Both the position numbers and the translations under genes were made by a program. Of a stretch of 64,000 nt of DNA, positions 24,729 through 36,322 are shown piece by piece. Within the stretch, counting starts at the first letter, position 1. Every line of letters begins with the position of its first letter. The notes under the pieces are model-generated. The model saw only the letters and a program-made list of their open reading frames with translations, ran no database searches and was not told the origin of the DNA. This stretch comes from Stenogyne calaminthoides. Its lineage: Eukaryota; Streptophyta; Magnoliopsida; Lamiales; Lamiaceae. The stretch covers positions 10,254,406-10,318,405 of the forward strand of contig JBBCBC010000027.1 of assembly GCA_037126765.1 (NCBI GenBank), read 5' to 3'.

Positions 24729-25551
24729 ATCGTTTCTTCTGTTTCTTGTAGTCATGTACAACATTCTTTTCCCATAAGCATCCCTTTCTGCTTGTTGGGA
24801 CTCTTTTTAATAAAATTCTTATTTTCCCGACCAAATAAAAAGTTTTATCACATCAAAATAATTTAACAATAAGCCTTAATTAATTATAATATTAAAATTT
24901 AAATTGAAAAGACACAATTACTTTGGATAAATAATTAGAAAATGAACTATTAAAAATAAAATGACTACAACGAAAAAAATATCTCAAATTCAAAAATATA
25001 ATTGTCATAAAGAATATGATGCATTATTTGTTATCTAATTGTTCAAGTTTTTTCTATACGCCACAAAAATAAATATGATGCATAAAAAAAAATTTAATAT
25101 TTGAAATTATTGAGGAAAAATAAAATCAAGTCATGCAGGGCACTGGCTCAACACCCCCCAACCCGCTGACACGTGCTCCCCCCCTCCCCCCCAACCACCC
25201 CCCTTAATTGTATCTGCTAACATTTGTTGTATCCTTTCTTTATTTATTTTTTATTTCAATTTTTTTTCATTTTTAACGTTTATTTAATTATTCAATTAAA
25301 CCATGATTATTTATTTTTAATACTTTCAACGAACAAAGTTTTTTTGTATTTTCTTTTTTAAAGTAAAATTATATAGCAATATATCATTGACGCTCCACCC
25401 GCTCCAAAATATTAAACTATCATTATTAAGTTATGTTTTTATCATGAACTTAAGATCATTTCAAAAGATCTTGTATCTTTGTAGGTATTCTTTATTTTAT
25501 CAACATACATATTTGAATATAATGGACTAAAATAAAAAATAAGAAATAATA

Positions 25552-25854
25552 CTCCCTTCATCTCATAGATGATTGAACATTTATTGTACACACGGTTTTT
25601 TAAGAAAATAATTATTTATTATTATTAAAAAAGATACATTTATTTTTTATGGGGGTTAAATGATAAAGTAGTGATATTTGTGTAAATAAAATAAAATAAA
25701 ATTGACTTTAGTGTTGACATTCGATGTAATATTGAGGTGTTTGAGGGGTATATATAAAAGTAAAATTATTTTTTATCATCTATAGAAATGTTCAATTGAA
25801 TTTGAGATGATAGTTTTTGACAAATGTTCAATTGAGTTTTTAGCACGAAACGAG
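25552..25854. mobile_element. Stowaway-like MITE
   Basis: Flanked by TA on both sides (25550-25551 and 25855-25856). The left end CTCCCTTCATCTCATAGATG and the right part share inverted AAATGTTCAATTGA/TTGAACATTT and ATCTCA/TGAGAT pieces. The right part looks internally duplicated, since the TTCAATTGA block appears twice near 25790 and 25828. Non-coding and AT-rich. Confidence 0.5.
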
Positions 25855-25956
25855 TAATATTGAAATTAATTTTAACAATTAAAATATTTTACAACAATTT
25901 TTAGAACTCAAATAATTAAACTAAGTAAAAAATCTTTTTAGTGACGTTATCACATA

Positions 25957-26192
25957 CTACCTCCATCCCTAAAAACGTGCACACCATCTTTATTATGGAG
26001 TTTTTGTGACCCATTTGTTTATTAGTATTTCAAATGATAAAGTGATTTTTAAAGAGGAGTATTATAGATCTACCTCTCATTTATTGAAAGCATCTTTAAA
26101 AATTATTTTATCATTTCAAATACTAATAAAAAACTCACTCGCAAAAATACGTGAAAACAGTAAACGTGCACGTTTCTTTGGGATGTAGGGAT
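25957..26192. mobile_element. Stowaway-like MITE
   Basis: The left end CTACCTCCATCCCTAAAAAC is followed by GTGCAC. The right end in reverse complement contains CCTACATCCCAAAGAAAC followed by GTGCAC. TA lies outside both ends (25955-25956 and 26193-26194). A second pair of inverted blocks (ATTTCAAATGATAAAGTGATT and its complement) lies inward. Non-coding. Confidence 0.65.
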
Positions 26193-26641
26193 TATTAATT
26201 TACATATTAAAAATGATGCAATTACTTGTTAATATATAATTTTAGTGCTAGTTTAATTTAATTAATACTAAGAAATTTGTAATTAAAAGAAAAAAGTGGT
26301 CAGTAGATGCAATTAAAAGGAGTGGGAGGGACTGGCACGTGTCAATAGGTTGGGGGTGCTGGGAGTGCCCTGCACCTACCCCAGCGTCGACGAAATTTTA
26401 GTGGAGAGTGAGATTCACCACTATACCACAAAATAAGTGTAACTCCATTTGCTACAACAATAATTGTTCACTCTCACTTTCTCTCTCGTTACTTCTTAGG
26501 GTGAGCATCGGTCGGTTTGGTGACCAAATCGAACCGAAAAAATAACGAACCAAACCAAAGTTTCATATTTGGTAACCGAACCAAATGAACATGATAACCG
26601 AACTTTAACCGAACCAAAATTTTCAGTTCGGTTACGGTTTT

Positions 26642-28269
26642 TGTTGGGATATTTTAGTTTTGATGAATTATGCCAAAACATTATCAACTTGTGTTATTGA
26701 AGTTTAATTTACAGATAACAAGTTGAGGGGGAACGAAGAGAACAGTTGAGGAACTCACGAAATCGGGCGTAGATGATCGAAGATCGACGAGGTTTACGAG
26801 CGACGAACCGACGAGATCGATAGAGTTAGATGAGTTCCGAAGTCAACCGATGAGTCGCAAAATCGTAAGAGAAGATAAGCGCAAGCCACCGATCAAGATC
26901 AAATGACCGTAATACCTCCGGCGATGATCAAGAAGGACGAGCCGAGTCCGTGATCGAAGAAAGGCATAAACCGATCGCAGTTAAAATCGACTGTGAAGAT
27001 CGTATGTGCTGCTGCAGACGTTATGAGTGATTTAGACCGACCGAAGATCGTAGCGGATCGTAGATCGACATGGCGGATGCGGCGTAAACCATATAGCTAA
27101 CCTAATATGCTAAACCCGATGTACTAATCACGCAGAGAAACCGGACTGAGAATACTCATCTGACTAACCGACGTCAGATCAAAGTAGAAATCGATATCGG
27201 AAAACTGTAACTGCAGATACCGCATCAGACGCAGGTTTCATCGTAGTTCAATATGATCAATGAGAATCGTGAACGCCATCGATGATTTACCGAAAATAGC
27301 GGACTGAAGGTCGATGTTCGAAAACGGAAGAATCCCGGAACTTCGGTCGACTGAGTATCGATATACTTGATCGAGCCGGTCCAAAGGAAGTGAATCGAAT
27401 CAACACGAAGGCGTCGAGACGGAATCAAGGCACCGAGACTCGGAGAATCTGAATGATTCCGTGGGAATGGTGAATATAAGCAGAATAGAATCGGTGGCGT
27501 GGACCAATGAGAGAGGAAGACAACCTACCGAAAAACAGAAGAGCCGAGTATAGTATGGATTTGAATGTGATCATCCAATCCAGAACATTCAAATCCACAC
27601 TATAACCAAGATCTTCCTTCATTATCAGCAGGAGAGTGGATATCTTGTGGAGAATATGCAAAGATGCTCTGAGCCAAGTGCCTTATATTCAAGCATTCCC
27701 ACCATAGAACCGAGAAAGAAATACAATATATATTCAAGAAGTGTTCTACCCCAGAATCTAAGCATAAATGCCATATCCTAAGCTTAGAGAGATTTTCCCC
27801 AACCTTAGCATTGAAAGGCTAAACAAATGTAAGGGAAAATCTCACCCTAGTTGGAAACCAAACAATCTTATACCCAAAACCCAAGAGTTGGTTAAGTTTG
27901 TAGGTGAGGTGAACTTCATTAAACATCTAGCAATCCCGAAGGGAGGGTAGGCAATCCCGTGAGGGTGATAAGTCCCGTTTGAGTGTGAACTCAAGAAACA
28001 TCTGTTGGGTGTTGGACTAACACGTTAAACTAAGTCCAATCGGTTAAGTTGGTGCCCCGATGATAGGGAAGAGTGGATGTAGAGTTGGACTCAAACCACT
28101 ATAAAATCGTGTGTTCTTCTTCTTTATGTTCTTACTTGTCATACGATTCGATTATAAGCAAAACAACACACATCGTTCTTAAAAAAAAAAATTGGAATCA
28201 CTCTTTGCCCTCACCCCGTTTTATATGCATTGAATTGAAATGTTTGCTTCGCCTTGACGCAAAAAATCG
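26642..28269 (+). mobile_element. solo LTR of family A
   Basis: It begins TGTTGGGATATTTTAG and follows the family A LTR at 36792-38423 through its length (1628 against 1632 bp). Shared landmarks are AACAAGTTGAGGGG, the GATCGA-rich part, ATTCAAATCCACACTATA, TTAGAGAGATTTTCCC and the repeated GATAAGTCC blocks. GTTTT lies on both sides (26637-26641 and 28270-28274). Because no internal region or second LTR remains, it arose by LTR-LTR recombination. The last bases have drifted, ending CG instead of CA. It inserted into the left subterminal repeats of the hAT element, so it is younger than that element. Confidence 0.8.
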
Positions 28270-28989
28270 GTTTTTAAAGGACCTCCACAACCCCGAATCG
28301 ACCAAAAGTTTTTTTTTTTTTTACATGGAATTCAAACATTTGCCTCTTTCTACTGGACCAAAAAGTAAAATTTCTAATCTAATATAATACACCATGATCA
28401 AAATAAACTCTTAAGATTAATTGACACCTAAAACATGGGAAAAATCAAACACTAAATATGTACTTTATGCAATCTATCAAATATGAATAAGTTCATCAAG
28501 TTCATAAATCATACTTCATAGTGATAACATAAAATCAAGTTCATACTTCATAGCAATAACATAAAATCAAGTTCAATTGTTCATCAAATACATACCATTA
28601 GTCCAATCCATAACAAATAATTGAAATAAGATAGTTCAACAAAGACAAAAAAAGTGATAAAACTCCTTCAATTCATAACAATCCATATTCCTCCATGTAC
28701 GTCCAATTCTTGACACCTTCTCCAAATCTTCTAAATGTTGGTGCACGCTAATCCTCCTCCACCAATTCCAACATTCGGCAAATCTGAAATTAAAATACAA
28801 AATCATGTGATAAAATATGAAAATTATGTGAAACTAAATTAATAAGTTTGTTACCTTTCTCGAAACTTTCAAGCTCCTCAAATTGCTCTTCAACACACAT
28901 GGGATGTCGTGAACCTCGAATCCAATCTTGTGCACATAGTAAAGCTTCAAAAATTCTAGGAGTTAAAGAACTCCTAAATACATCTAGTA

Positions 28990-30990
28990 CCCTACCACCC
29001 CGGTCTTAAATGCTCGACTCGATCTTAATGCAAAGGAAATTGAACGGCTAAGATATCACGGGCCATTCTTGAAAGAATCAGAAATCTTGAAGAGTTTGAC
29101 TTCCACCACCTCAACAAATCAAAACTATCCTCGTCCTCTATGACAGCTTCACCCAAGTAAGTATCTAGTTCACTTTTTTTGCTTCCGGACATCCCACTCT
29201 CAAGTCTTTGCTTCTTAAGCCTTGATTTATAAATCGAGGTGGGCCTTTTACCAATCTTTTCACAATTGATCACCTCACTAGAACTAGAGTTTGTTGTTGC
29301 CACTATCACTTGCATCACCCTCCCATTGATAAAAGCTTTATATTCATCGAACAACTCATAAAGTTCACTCTTCACACTACGAAAAGATGTTGCCCCTTTT
29401 CAACCCCCCATACATCGCACCCAACGTGTACTCCATGTACTTAAGTTTATCATGTGGATCAAACACAACAGCAAAAGAAATGATTTTATTCATTTTTTCC
29501 GGATCCCCCCAATATTTATCAAATTTTTTCTTCATGGCCTCACCCATTGTCTTGATCTCCGAATCTGGACTTCCAACCCACTCATTCAAGATAGCACATA
29601 AATCACTAATCTCACTTTAAAAAATGAGCTAGAAGTGACATATAAAGAAGCGAAATAATAAAGTTGACTCATAAAATGCTTCAACAAATCTGCAGATACT
29701 TCAAACAACACTCCAATCCTCTAAAGTTGGAACCCCATGGTCCCCATCAACCACACCCTTGGACAAATCAGCCCCGAAGCTTGTATCTTGTTCATCATAC
29801 CTTTTCAAAGACACTTTGAATTTTTTCAATGATTTTTAAGCATTAAGTAGGTTGAGTTCCACCTTAGTAGGCACATCTAAACACAAAAGAACTCTTACTT
29901 TCTATCGCTTCCCCACTCTACACACACTTCTGAAATTTTTTCCATCTTGCAGTGAATTTAATGTATCTAATCGCATCTCCGACCGCTTCACCGGGCGGTT
30001 AATGTCTCTCAAGCCATCACTAACAACTAAATTAATCACATGTGCAATACATCGCATATGAAGATATTTACAACTAGAAATAGCATTACCCCAATTCACC
30101 ATCCTCTTTGACAAAAACGTTATAGGCAGATCGTTTGAACTTGCATTAACTACGCTTATGGTGAACACCTTCTCAATCCCCAATCTAGAAGACAAGTTTC
30201 TAGTGCCTTACCAATGTAGTCACCTTTATGACTGAAAACGGGCACAAAATTCAGAATCTTCTTATGCAAACGCCAATCCTCATCAATAAAATGACCAAAT
30301 AATGCACATGTAATTAATTTTTTGCAAAATGAAGTCCAAATATCGATAGGTAATGCAAATTTTATCACAATTTGACTTCATAAAAGACTTTAGTTTTTTC
30401 CTTTCATTTTCATACAAATCAAAATCCATCCCTTGACACGATCCATCGAGAAGGAATATGAAATTTAGGGCATGCTTTAGCTACCTATTTCTTAAATCCT
30501 CTCCTCCACAAACTTAAATGGCAACTCATCTTCAATAATCATTTCTACGAGTGCAAATTTCTAACTTCCGGTTTGATCAAACTTCCATGTGTACCAAGTG
30601 TACCCACCCCATCATTACCCTCATTTTTTTTTGCAAATTTAACAATGTTTGTCGTGTTTCTTGATTATGAGTATTTTTTCGAGCAAGCATTCATATGAAA
30701 AAGTGAGTGAGTTCCATTTTTTTTAGTATCGAAAGAATAGATTTTATCACAATAATTGCACTTATTTGCTTTGAAGGCCATCATCACTTACGATGGTCGA
30801 AGTGATCCAACACTTTAGATCTTCTTTTTGTGCTTTGTTATTTTTTCTTTGCAATTGCGCGGTCTTGGTGGTAGAAGACATTTGAAGGTTGAGAGGCTTG
30901 AGTTGCATCCTCGGAACCGATGTGATTGTGAGATGTCATTGCTTCCATTTCCATCAATGCCTCCAGATTCTCCTAAAGTGAGCTTCGACA
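28990..30990 (-). pseudogene. hAT transposase (RICESLEEPER-like), degraded
   Basis: Read right to left, a BED finger lies at about 30780-30640 (KCNYCDKIYSFDT, then a His/Cys pair in HMNAC). Core pieces follow at 30370-29900 (LPIDIWTSFCKKLITCALF, FVPVFSHKGDYIGKALE, RCIAHVINLVVSDGL). A DUF4413-like region lies at 29590-29380 (MKKKFDKYWGD, VVFDPHDKLKYMEY). The hAT C-terminal dimerisation domain is at 29180-29030 (ELDTYLGEAVIEDEDSFDLL, WWKSN, FLILSRMARDILAVQ). The protein would bind the element ends and catalyse cut-and-paste transposition. Stops between and inside these pieces make it dead. The second zinc ligand of the finger tail is Cys instead of His. The 5' leader lies at about 31000-32150. 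Confidence 0.88.
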
Positions 30991-31029
30991 TCTACAATAA
31001 ACCATATATCTGTTAGTTTTTAGTTATAA

Positions 31030-32160
31030 AAATTAAGAAAGCTGAATTGGTAATTGCCAATAAATTGTAATTTAACTAAATCAAAGAAAATCGATTGTAA
31101 TTTAACTAAGTCTCGCTATGTAGGATAGAGTTAATTAGAGTCTATTAGGTGGAAGATTCCAGATCAAGAATAGAATATCGGTTAGCTAAATTCATCATCT
31201 GAGATAAATGGCGGAAGCTTGTATTGAAATACTTGAATGAAAATTATAATATCAAACAATATGCTCCAAATAATGCTCCGAAGATATAAAGCTTTGGTAC
31301 CTATATTTAATCAAACATAGTAAACAAAATTGAGTGAATTCTTCTACGTAACTAGCTAATTGTTATATGCAAAACAACCAAAACAACATTAAAGAATCGA
31401 ATATGAATTGTCCTTGAAATTGGGAATAATAATGGGAACCGGACCTTGAAGAATTGCTGGGGCGAATTCATCTTGGGCTCTTGCCCGTCTGCGATGCGAC
31501 CGTCTGGGTCTCCCCGGCTTGGGCTTTCCTCGGGAGAGGAGAGGCTATAGCGAGCGGTCAATGGGTTTTACAAAGAATTGATTCTCGAGGACGGAGGATG
31601 TAAATCCTTCCCAAATTAGGATGGAATGAGGGATGAGTATTGAACTAGCGACTGTCGATTAGTGAGGATTTGAGGGCGTTGATGTCGGCGTCTCGGTTAG
31701 GAGTTGGGGAGTTGGTGTGGCAAGCGTGTGGTAGTAGACTTGAAGTTGTTGTTGTCTCGATTATTGAGTTAGGGAGGGATGAGGAGGAGTTTTTGTTGTG
31801 ATTATCGGAGGAGGAATTGGGTAGGATGAGGAGGAGTGTTTGTTGTGAGAAGGGGAGAGGAATTGGGGAGGATGAGGCCCGGATATGGAGAGTGGTTTGG
31901 GGCGGTTTGTGAGGGTTTAGCGGGGTGGGGTGGTGGTGGAAGGGGAGTGGGAGAGGAGAAGTGGAGAAGGAGAACCATGGAGATGAGAAGTGGTGAATGA
32001 AAAATTGAAAATTGAAAAATGAAGAAGAACCGTGGAAACCCTAGACGCGACACAGAGACTCGAGACTCAAACTCGGAGAGACTCGGACTCGCTGGCAGGC
32101 TGGCTTCTTGCCCAGAGTGACTCGGCACTGGACTCAGGACTACTCTAAGATATTTATTAT
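31030..32160 (-). other. hAT element 5' region (promoter and leader)
   Basis: Between the BED-finger start and the right subterminal repeats there is about 1.1 kb without a transposase domain. The part at 31420-32150 is richer in G on the plus strand, and one minus-strand frame at 31802-32230 stays open for 142 codons with a Pro/Ser-rich translation (LPPPPHPAKPSQ). This is probably untranslated leader sequence and not a protein. Confidence 0.5.
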
Positions 32161-32763
32161 TTTTCGGTTTTCGGTTTTTCGATTTTTTCGGTTTTTGACC
32201 TAAAATTAACCGAATCCCACCGAAAACCAAAATTTAAAATTTGAAACCTAAACGAACCGAAAACCTAATAATATTAATCGAACTTGAAAATTCGGTTTGG
32301 TTCGGTTAATTAATCGATTGTTCATGCAATTTGCACACCCCTATTACTTCTACTTTTATATATTTATAGATATATGTATTTGTACATCCATGATATCAAA
32401 AAAAAAAAAAAAAGTACTTCCATGATATATGGATTTATTATAAATGCTCATTTTCAGAATTACAAGTCTTTAAATTATGTGCTCATGCGGAATAGACACT
32501 CCAAGATAACAGGCATTACTTTTTACCAGTTACCACCACCAAACTTTTTATATTAAAATTGAGTCAATCATTAAGATTTTTTTGCTCTTAAACTTTCTAA
32601 TTCTAAACTTCTATTTTATAAAAAAGAATAGTATATTTGTCAAACGCGTCTCATTCAAGCTCATAATTTGAGACCTTTAAGCCTGAAAGGTACTTTAACA
32701 AAATGAAATATTTTCTGGAATTAGAATATTAATACTGAACATTATTGTCGAAAAATATTATTA

Positions 32764-32995
32764 CTCTCCATCCCAACTTTTGTTCACATTTACTATTTTC
32801 TATTTTTTAGCAAGTTTTTTTTTTTATTAGTATTTGAAATATAAAATAATATTTAAGAAGACATATAATAGAGGAGAGGTAGATCTATCATACCCTTTTT
32901 AAAAGTCACTTTATCTTTTCAAATGCTAATAAACAACTCGCTCTTTGAAACACGAGAAAAAATGTAGTGTGAAAAAAGAATTAGGACAGAGGGAA
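32764..32995. mobile_element. Stowaway-like MITE
   Basis: The left end reads CTCTCCATCCCAACTTTTGT with TA before it. The right end in reverse complement reads CATTCCCTCTGTCCTAATTC. Inner inverted blocks AGTATTTGAAATATAAA and TTTATCTTTTCAAATGCTAA face each other. Non-coding, about 230 bp. Confidence 0.55.
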
Positions 32996-33221
32996 TGCTT
33001 GTTTGGAACAAACCAAAATCTAATTCGTTTGCCGATATGTATCTCAACATTTCATTTCTGTAATTTTTTTGTAAATTTCAGAGGAAGAACGACACAGAAT
33101 AAAATAACATAAAAAAATATAAAGTGTGAGATCCATTCATTTTGTCTTTATCTCTCCAAAATTTACCAAGAATTTGCACAAGGAAATGGAGAGATCCAAA
33201 TCCATTGTTGGTCTGTTTTAA

Positions 33222-33480
33222 AAATAGTTGTTTATCTAACAATATTACTTAATTTAATACTCCTAATAGGAGGAGTATTATTAAAAATTAGTTGTTTATC
33301 CAACATGGGTGTTTCTTACAACAGTCGGGTGTTGTACTGACTGTCAATAGTCGAGTCTAAAATTGCGCCATGTGTCGTCGTACTGTCTGCACTAAATCCT
33401 GATACTGCTTGTACACGTTTAATAATTCTAAATTATTTTTTAAATTATATTTTTTTCATTTATCATTTTAACCTCTCTCA
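33222..33480 (+). repeat. dispersed repeat, copy 1
   Basis: It contains TGTTGTACTGACTGTCAATA at about 33332, which recurs in inverted orientation near 55780-55800. A palindromic TACTCCTAATAGGAGGAGTA is also shared by both copies. A short direct repeat, AGTTGTTTATC(C/T)AACA, brackets the palindrome at 33229 and 33290. The class is unknown; it could be a MITE. Confidence 0.5.
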
Positions 33481-33496
33481 AATCAAAATTAAAAAA

Positions 33497-33671
33497 CTAG
33501 TTCACTTTTGATGATGCTTTCGTAGTGTTATTTACTATATTATATATAAATTATGAATTTATAGAGCTTGATTTAATTTAAGAAGTATGACTCAAATATC
33601 AAGTGAGTGTTTATCACAAAGATGAGATAGTTTCACACAAAATTCTATTTTAATATAATAATTTTATACAT
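33497..33671 (-). mobile_element. Helitron 3' terminal fragment (tandem copy)
   Basis: This repeats, at about 90% identity, the right-adjacent Helitron 3' region: both start with ACTAGTT...CAC, pass GATGCT, and then share TGTTATTTACTATATTATAT through TTTTATACAT. The hairpin next to its CTAG has decayed. It lies immediately outside the intact Helitron terminus, so two Helitron 3' ends stand in tandem about 177 bp apart. Confidence 0.6.
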
Positions 33672-33673
33672 GA

Positions 33674-34537
33674 CTAGTTTTTCACCCGAGCGATGCTCGA
33701 CAGGTGTTATTTACTATATTATATATAAATTAAGAATTTATAGAGCTTCAATTTAATTTAAGAAGTATGACTCAAATATCAAGTGAGTGTTTATCACAGT
33801 GTGAGATAGTTTCACACAAAATTCTATTTTAATATAATAATTTTATACATAATTTATTTATTTTATTTATGTACATTAATATTAGATTGTCAATTCATGT
33901 TTTGTACTTTAAAACTTTGATTATATTACATTTTTAAAAAATTATATGTAATGTTTGTCAACATCAGTAGTGTTGTTAGCTTGTAATAAGACATTTTATA
34001 ATATAATTAATATATGTAATTAAATAAGTTGAATATTTGAAGAAGCAAAGAAAAGTGAAGCTTAATTAAAAAAAATATTTGTCTTAAATTTTTATTTTTT
34101 TTTAAATCTAAAAATTAATTATTTAATGATATAGAAAGCAAAATACTCATTACACTAGTCAAATAATACTGTCTTATGAGAATTACAATTATAAAATTGA
34201 TTAATGAAATTAAAAAAAAATGTTATTTCAAAGTTATTAGGTTGATTAGATATCATATCATTGTTGTAAAATTAGAATGTATTTATTCAATTTTATACAA
34301 AGTAACTAAATAAAATCACAATTTTTTTTTTAACTATATTTGAAATAAATAGTGATTTATAATATGGAGAGAGAAAGATATCAAAAATGTAAATATAATT
34401 ATAGAAAATGGAGAGGAGAGAACTTAAAAAAATACGCAACAATTATTTGTAAGAGAGAAAGAGTGGAGAAAAGAGGAGAGAGAAAGAGCGGGAATAGGTG
34501 TTTTTTGTGGACTATTGTGTTTTTATATGTATATAGA
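33674..34537 (-). mobile_element. non-autonomous Helitron
   Basis: On the minus strand it begins TCTATATACATATAAAAAC after a host A. It ends with a CGAGC-ATC-GCTCG hairpin, then GGTGAAAAA and CTAG, followed by a host T. The TC start, CTRR end, perfect 5-bp stem about ten bases before the end and A/T insertion site without target duplication are the defining marks of Helitrons. The 864-bp interior is AT-rich with no Rep/helicase coding, so it depended on another element for rolling-circle transposition. The purine-rich stretch at 34360-34500 lies near its 5' end. Confidence 0.82.
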
Positions 34538-34559
34538 TAATATATTAAATTTATTTTTC

Positions 34560-34948
34560 TAAACCTAAAAACAAATAACCCAAATTTCTAATTTTAATTC
34601 ACAAAAACACACTTCAATTCACGGCAATAACAATTTTTCTAAACCTAAATAATAATTTCAAGTTCACGAAATACAATTGATTCAGAATCATGTTCATCGA
34701 GAAGCCATCACCATAGTTCCTGTGTTGCCCTACGATTCACGGCCGACGCCCGAAATAGACGGCATCACCACCGTTTCGTGTTACTTACAATTCGCGCTCA
34801 TGGTTGGGACCGGCACACCATCACAATCGTTTTACAGTGTTGCCCACAATTACCGCCGAGACCACCTACTCGGCGAGCGACCACTCTACCTTAGTCGTCC
34901 AATTTCTCAATTATTAATTCTTTTCACCTTGATCTCTCTAATCATCCG
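34560..34948. other. host sequence left of the retrotransposon cluster
   Basis: Non-TE sequence of mixed composition, moderately GC-rich at 34690-34880. An open frame at 34677-34964 runs into the LTR and has no recognised domain. The last five bases (ATCCG) are the target duplication of the family A element, whose partner now lies at 36787-36791 in inverted orientation. Confidence 0.6.
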
Positions 34949-35922
34949 TGTTTGTCCCAAGTGAAAAACCCATGAAATGAGTAAAAACATGAAATGCATA
35001 TAAAAACGAGGGGTGAAGGAATGGAGATTCCAGATTTTTTGCGTTTTAAGTCCATGTGTTGTGTTTTGCTTATAAGCGAATGCATATGACAAAGATAAAA
35101 CGTAAAGAATAAAGAACACAACAAAGTATAGTGGTTAGGAGACTCAAGCTCCTACATCCACTCCCCCTCATTCTTAGGAAATTCCTTCCAACCTGGACTT
35201 ATCACCCTCTCTGGCTCGCCTCTAGATATTTAACGAGCTCTCACTCAAATTGGACTTATCACCCTCTCGGGTTCGCCTCGGGACTTATCACCTCCCACGG
35301 GATTGCCCTCTGAGATGTTTACCGAAGTTCACACTCCAACGGACTTATCACCCTCCCTGGATTGCCTACCAACCACCTCACTTCACCACTAGTTATCTCT
35401 TACAAAAATGGGGTTTGAGTTTGGTGTTGTCTCCAACCTATGGTGAGATTTTCCTTTACATTTGTTTAGCCTCAATGCTAAGGTTGGGAAAATCTCTCTA
35501 AGCTAGGATATTACATTTGTGCTTAGATCTAGGGTAGAACACTCTTTGAATATATTTGTATATCTACAGACTTGTGTTCTATGGTGGGAATGCTTGAGTA
35601 TATGGCTCTTGGCTCTGTAGCATCGTTTGCCACATTCTCCACACTTAAATTGATGGAAGATCTTGTATTTATAGTGTGGATTTGAATGTTACCGTTGGAG
35701 AGAATCACATTCAAATCAATACTATTCTTTGTAAGTTCTGCAGCTTTTTTAGGCTGGTTGTCTTCCTCTCATTGGTCCACATCAGCTGAATTCTAACAAC
35801 TATAATCTTCAGTTTCTTCAGAGACTCAGGATCTTGATTCTATCTCGAGCCTTCGAGTTTATCTCTGTGCCTTCGTGTTTATATCCGAGTCTTGAGTTTC
35901 TCTGAGTCTTCAGGTTTATCTG
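34949..35922 (-). mobile_element. family A LTR, U5-side half
   Basis: It starts TGTTTGTCCCAAGTGAAAAA, the reverse complement of the family A LTR end at 38400-38423. It then follows that LTR backwards for about 970 bp: GATAAGTCC-type repeats as GGACTTATCACC, then GATTTTCCTTTACATTTG, then the GAGTCTT/GAGTTT repeats. It stops in the middle of the LTR and abuts family B sequence. The missing 690 bp equals the length of the partial LTR at 38557-39245, which points to an inversion breakpoint here. Confidence 0.85.
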
Positions 35923-36322
35923 GATGAATTTTCCATTCCCAGCTGCAATTTCATATGTTGAAAATATTAGAAATCCACAAAGGTGGTGGCAAAATATATT
36001 TGGTTTTTCTCTCTTATTAAAATCGTTCGTGAAACCTCCCACCGGATTATTAGCTCATGGACTTGGCACATATTTGGGAAGGCTCTTTGGGTTGATCCAC
36101 CGCCTCATCATCATTAATTCACAAGAGGTTAGTAATCTCAGAACTCCCAGATTCCGCATGCTTAGGATTTCGTGTGATTATGTGTACGCATGTTGTTTAT
36201 TCCCTTATAAATAATTATGTTGAATTGATTTAGGATTAATTCATGCTAGTAATTAATTGATTAATTTAAATATGTATTTAAAATCATCTCAAAAAGATCC
36301 GGGCACCCCTAATTTCCCAACA
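35923..36322 (+). mobile_element. family B LTR, U5-side end
   Basis: This 400-bp piece matches the 3' end of the solo LTR at 59470-61190 and, in reverse complement, the 45914 end of the copia element. Shared landmarks are ATGTTGAAAA, TTAGAAATCCACAAAGGTGG, CTCAT-GACTTG, GATCCGGGCACCCC and the closing TTTCCCAACA. It is in the opposite orientation to the copia element to which, by its TSD, it belonged. Confidence 0.85.

Larger units (their letters stand above)
23215..24840 (+). mobile_element. LINE (L1-type non-LTR retrotransposon), 3' portion
   Basis: A 5'-truncated LINE as usual for the class. The left part (23215-23600) carries the end of the reverse transcriptase region: GGLGVRDLELFNF, then SSWWRD-like and VGDG blocks in broken frames. 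The right part (from about 24010) carries the zf-RVT region and the protein end. The 3' UTR runs to about 24838. A MITE-like insertion at about 23605-24000 separates the two. No clear poly-A tail or target duplication is seen. Confidence 0.8.
25136..26378. mobile_element. inverted-repeat element (hAT-like ends) containing two MITEs
   Basis: The left arm at 25136-25182 begins CAGGGCACTGGCTCAACACC. The reverse complement of the right arm (about 26331-26378) begins CAGGGCACTCCCAGCACCCC, and both continue to GACACGTGC. The arms are about 45 bp at roughly 80% identity. The CAGGG start is common in hAT elements, but the flanking 8-mers do not match, so the superfamily is uncertain. The AT-rich interior encodes nothing recognisable and carries the MITEs at 25552 and 25957. 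Confidence 0.55.
26497..32343 (-). mobile_element. hAT transposon, complete ends with 8-bp target duplication
   Basis: The left end begins TAGGGTGAGCATCGG and the reverse complement of the right end begins TAGGGGTGTGCAA. The identical 8-mer TTACTTCT flanks both sides, at 26489-26496 and 32344-32351. This is the 8-bp duplication diagnostic of hAT elements. Subterminal CGGTT/AACCG repeats lie next to each end (26510-26640 and 32160-32310). A broken transposase reads leftward in the middle. A family A solo LTR (26642-28269) is nested in it, so the original element was about 4.2 kb. Confidence 0.92.

Noticed and set aside
31802..32230. 142-codon minus-strand frame rich in Pro and Ser
   Set aside because: It lies in the 5' region of the hAT element and runs into its subterminal repeats; no domain and probably leader sequence.
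35131..35501. Repeated peptide DLSPS/TYHPL frames in the family A LTR
   Set aside because: They result from the GGACTTATCACC repeats of the LTR and recur in other frames and in the other copies.
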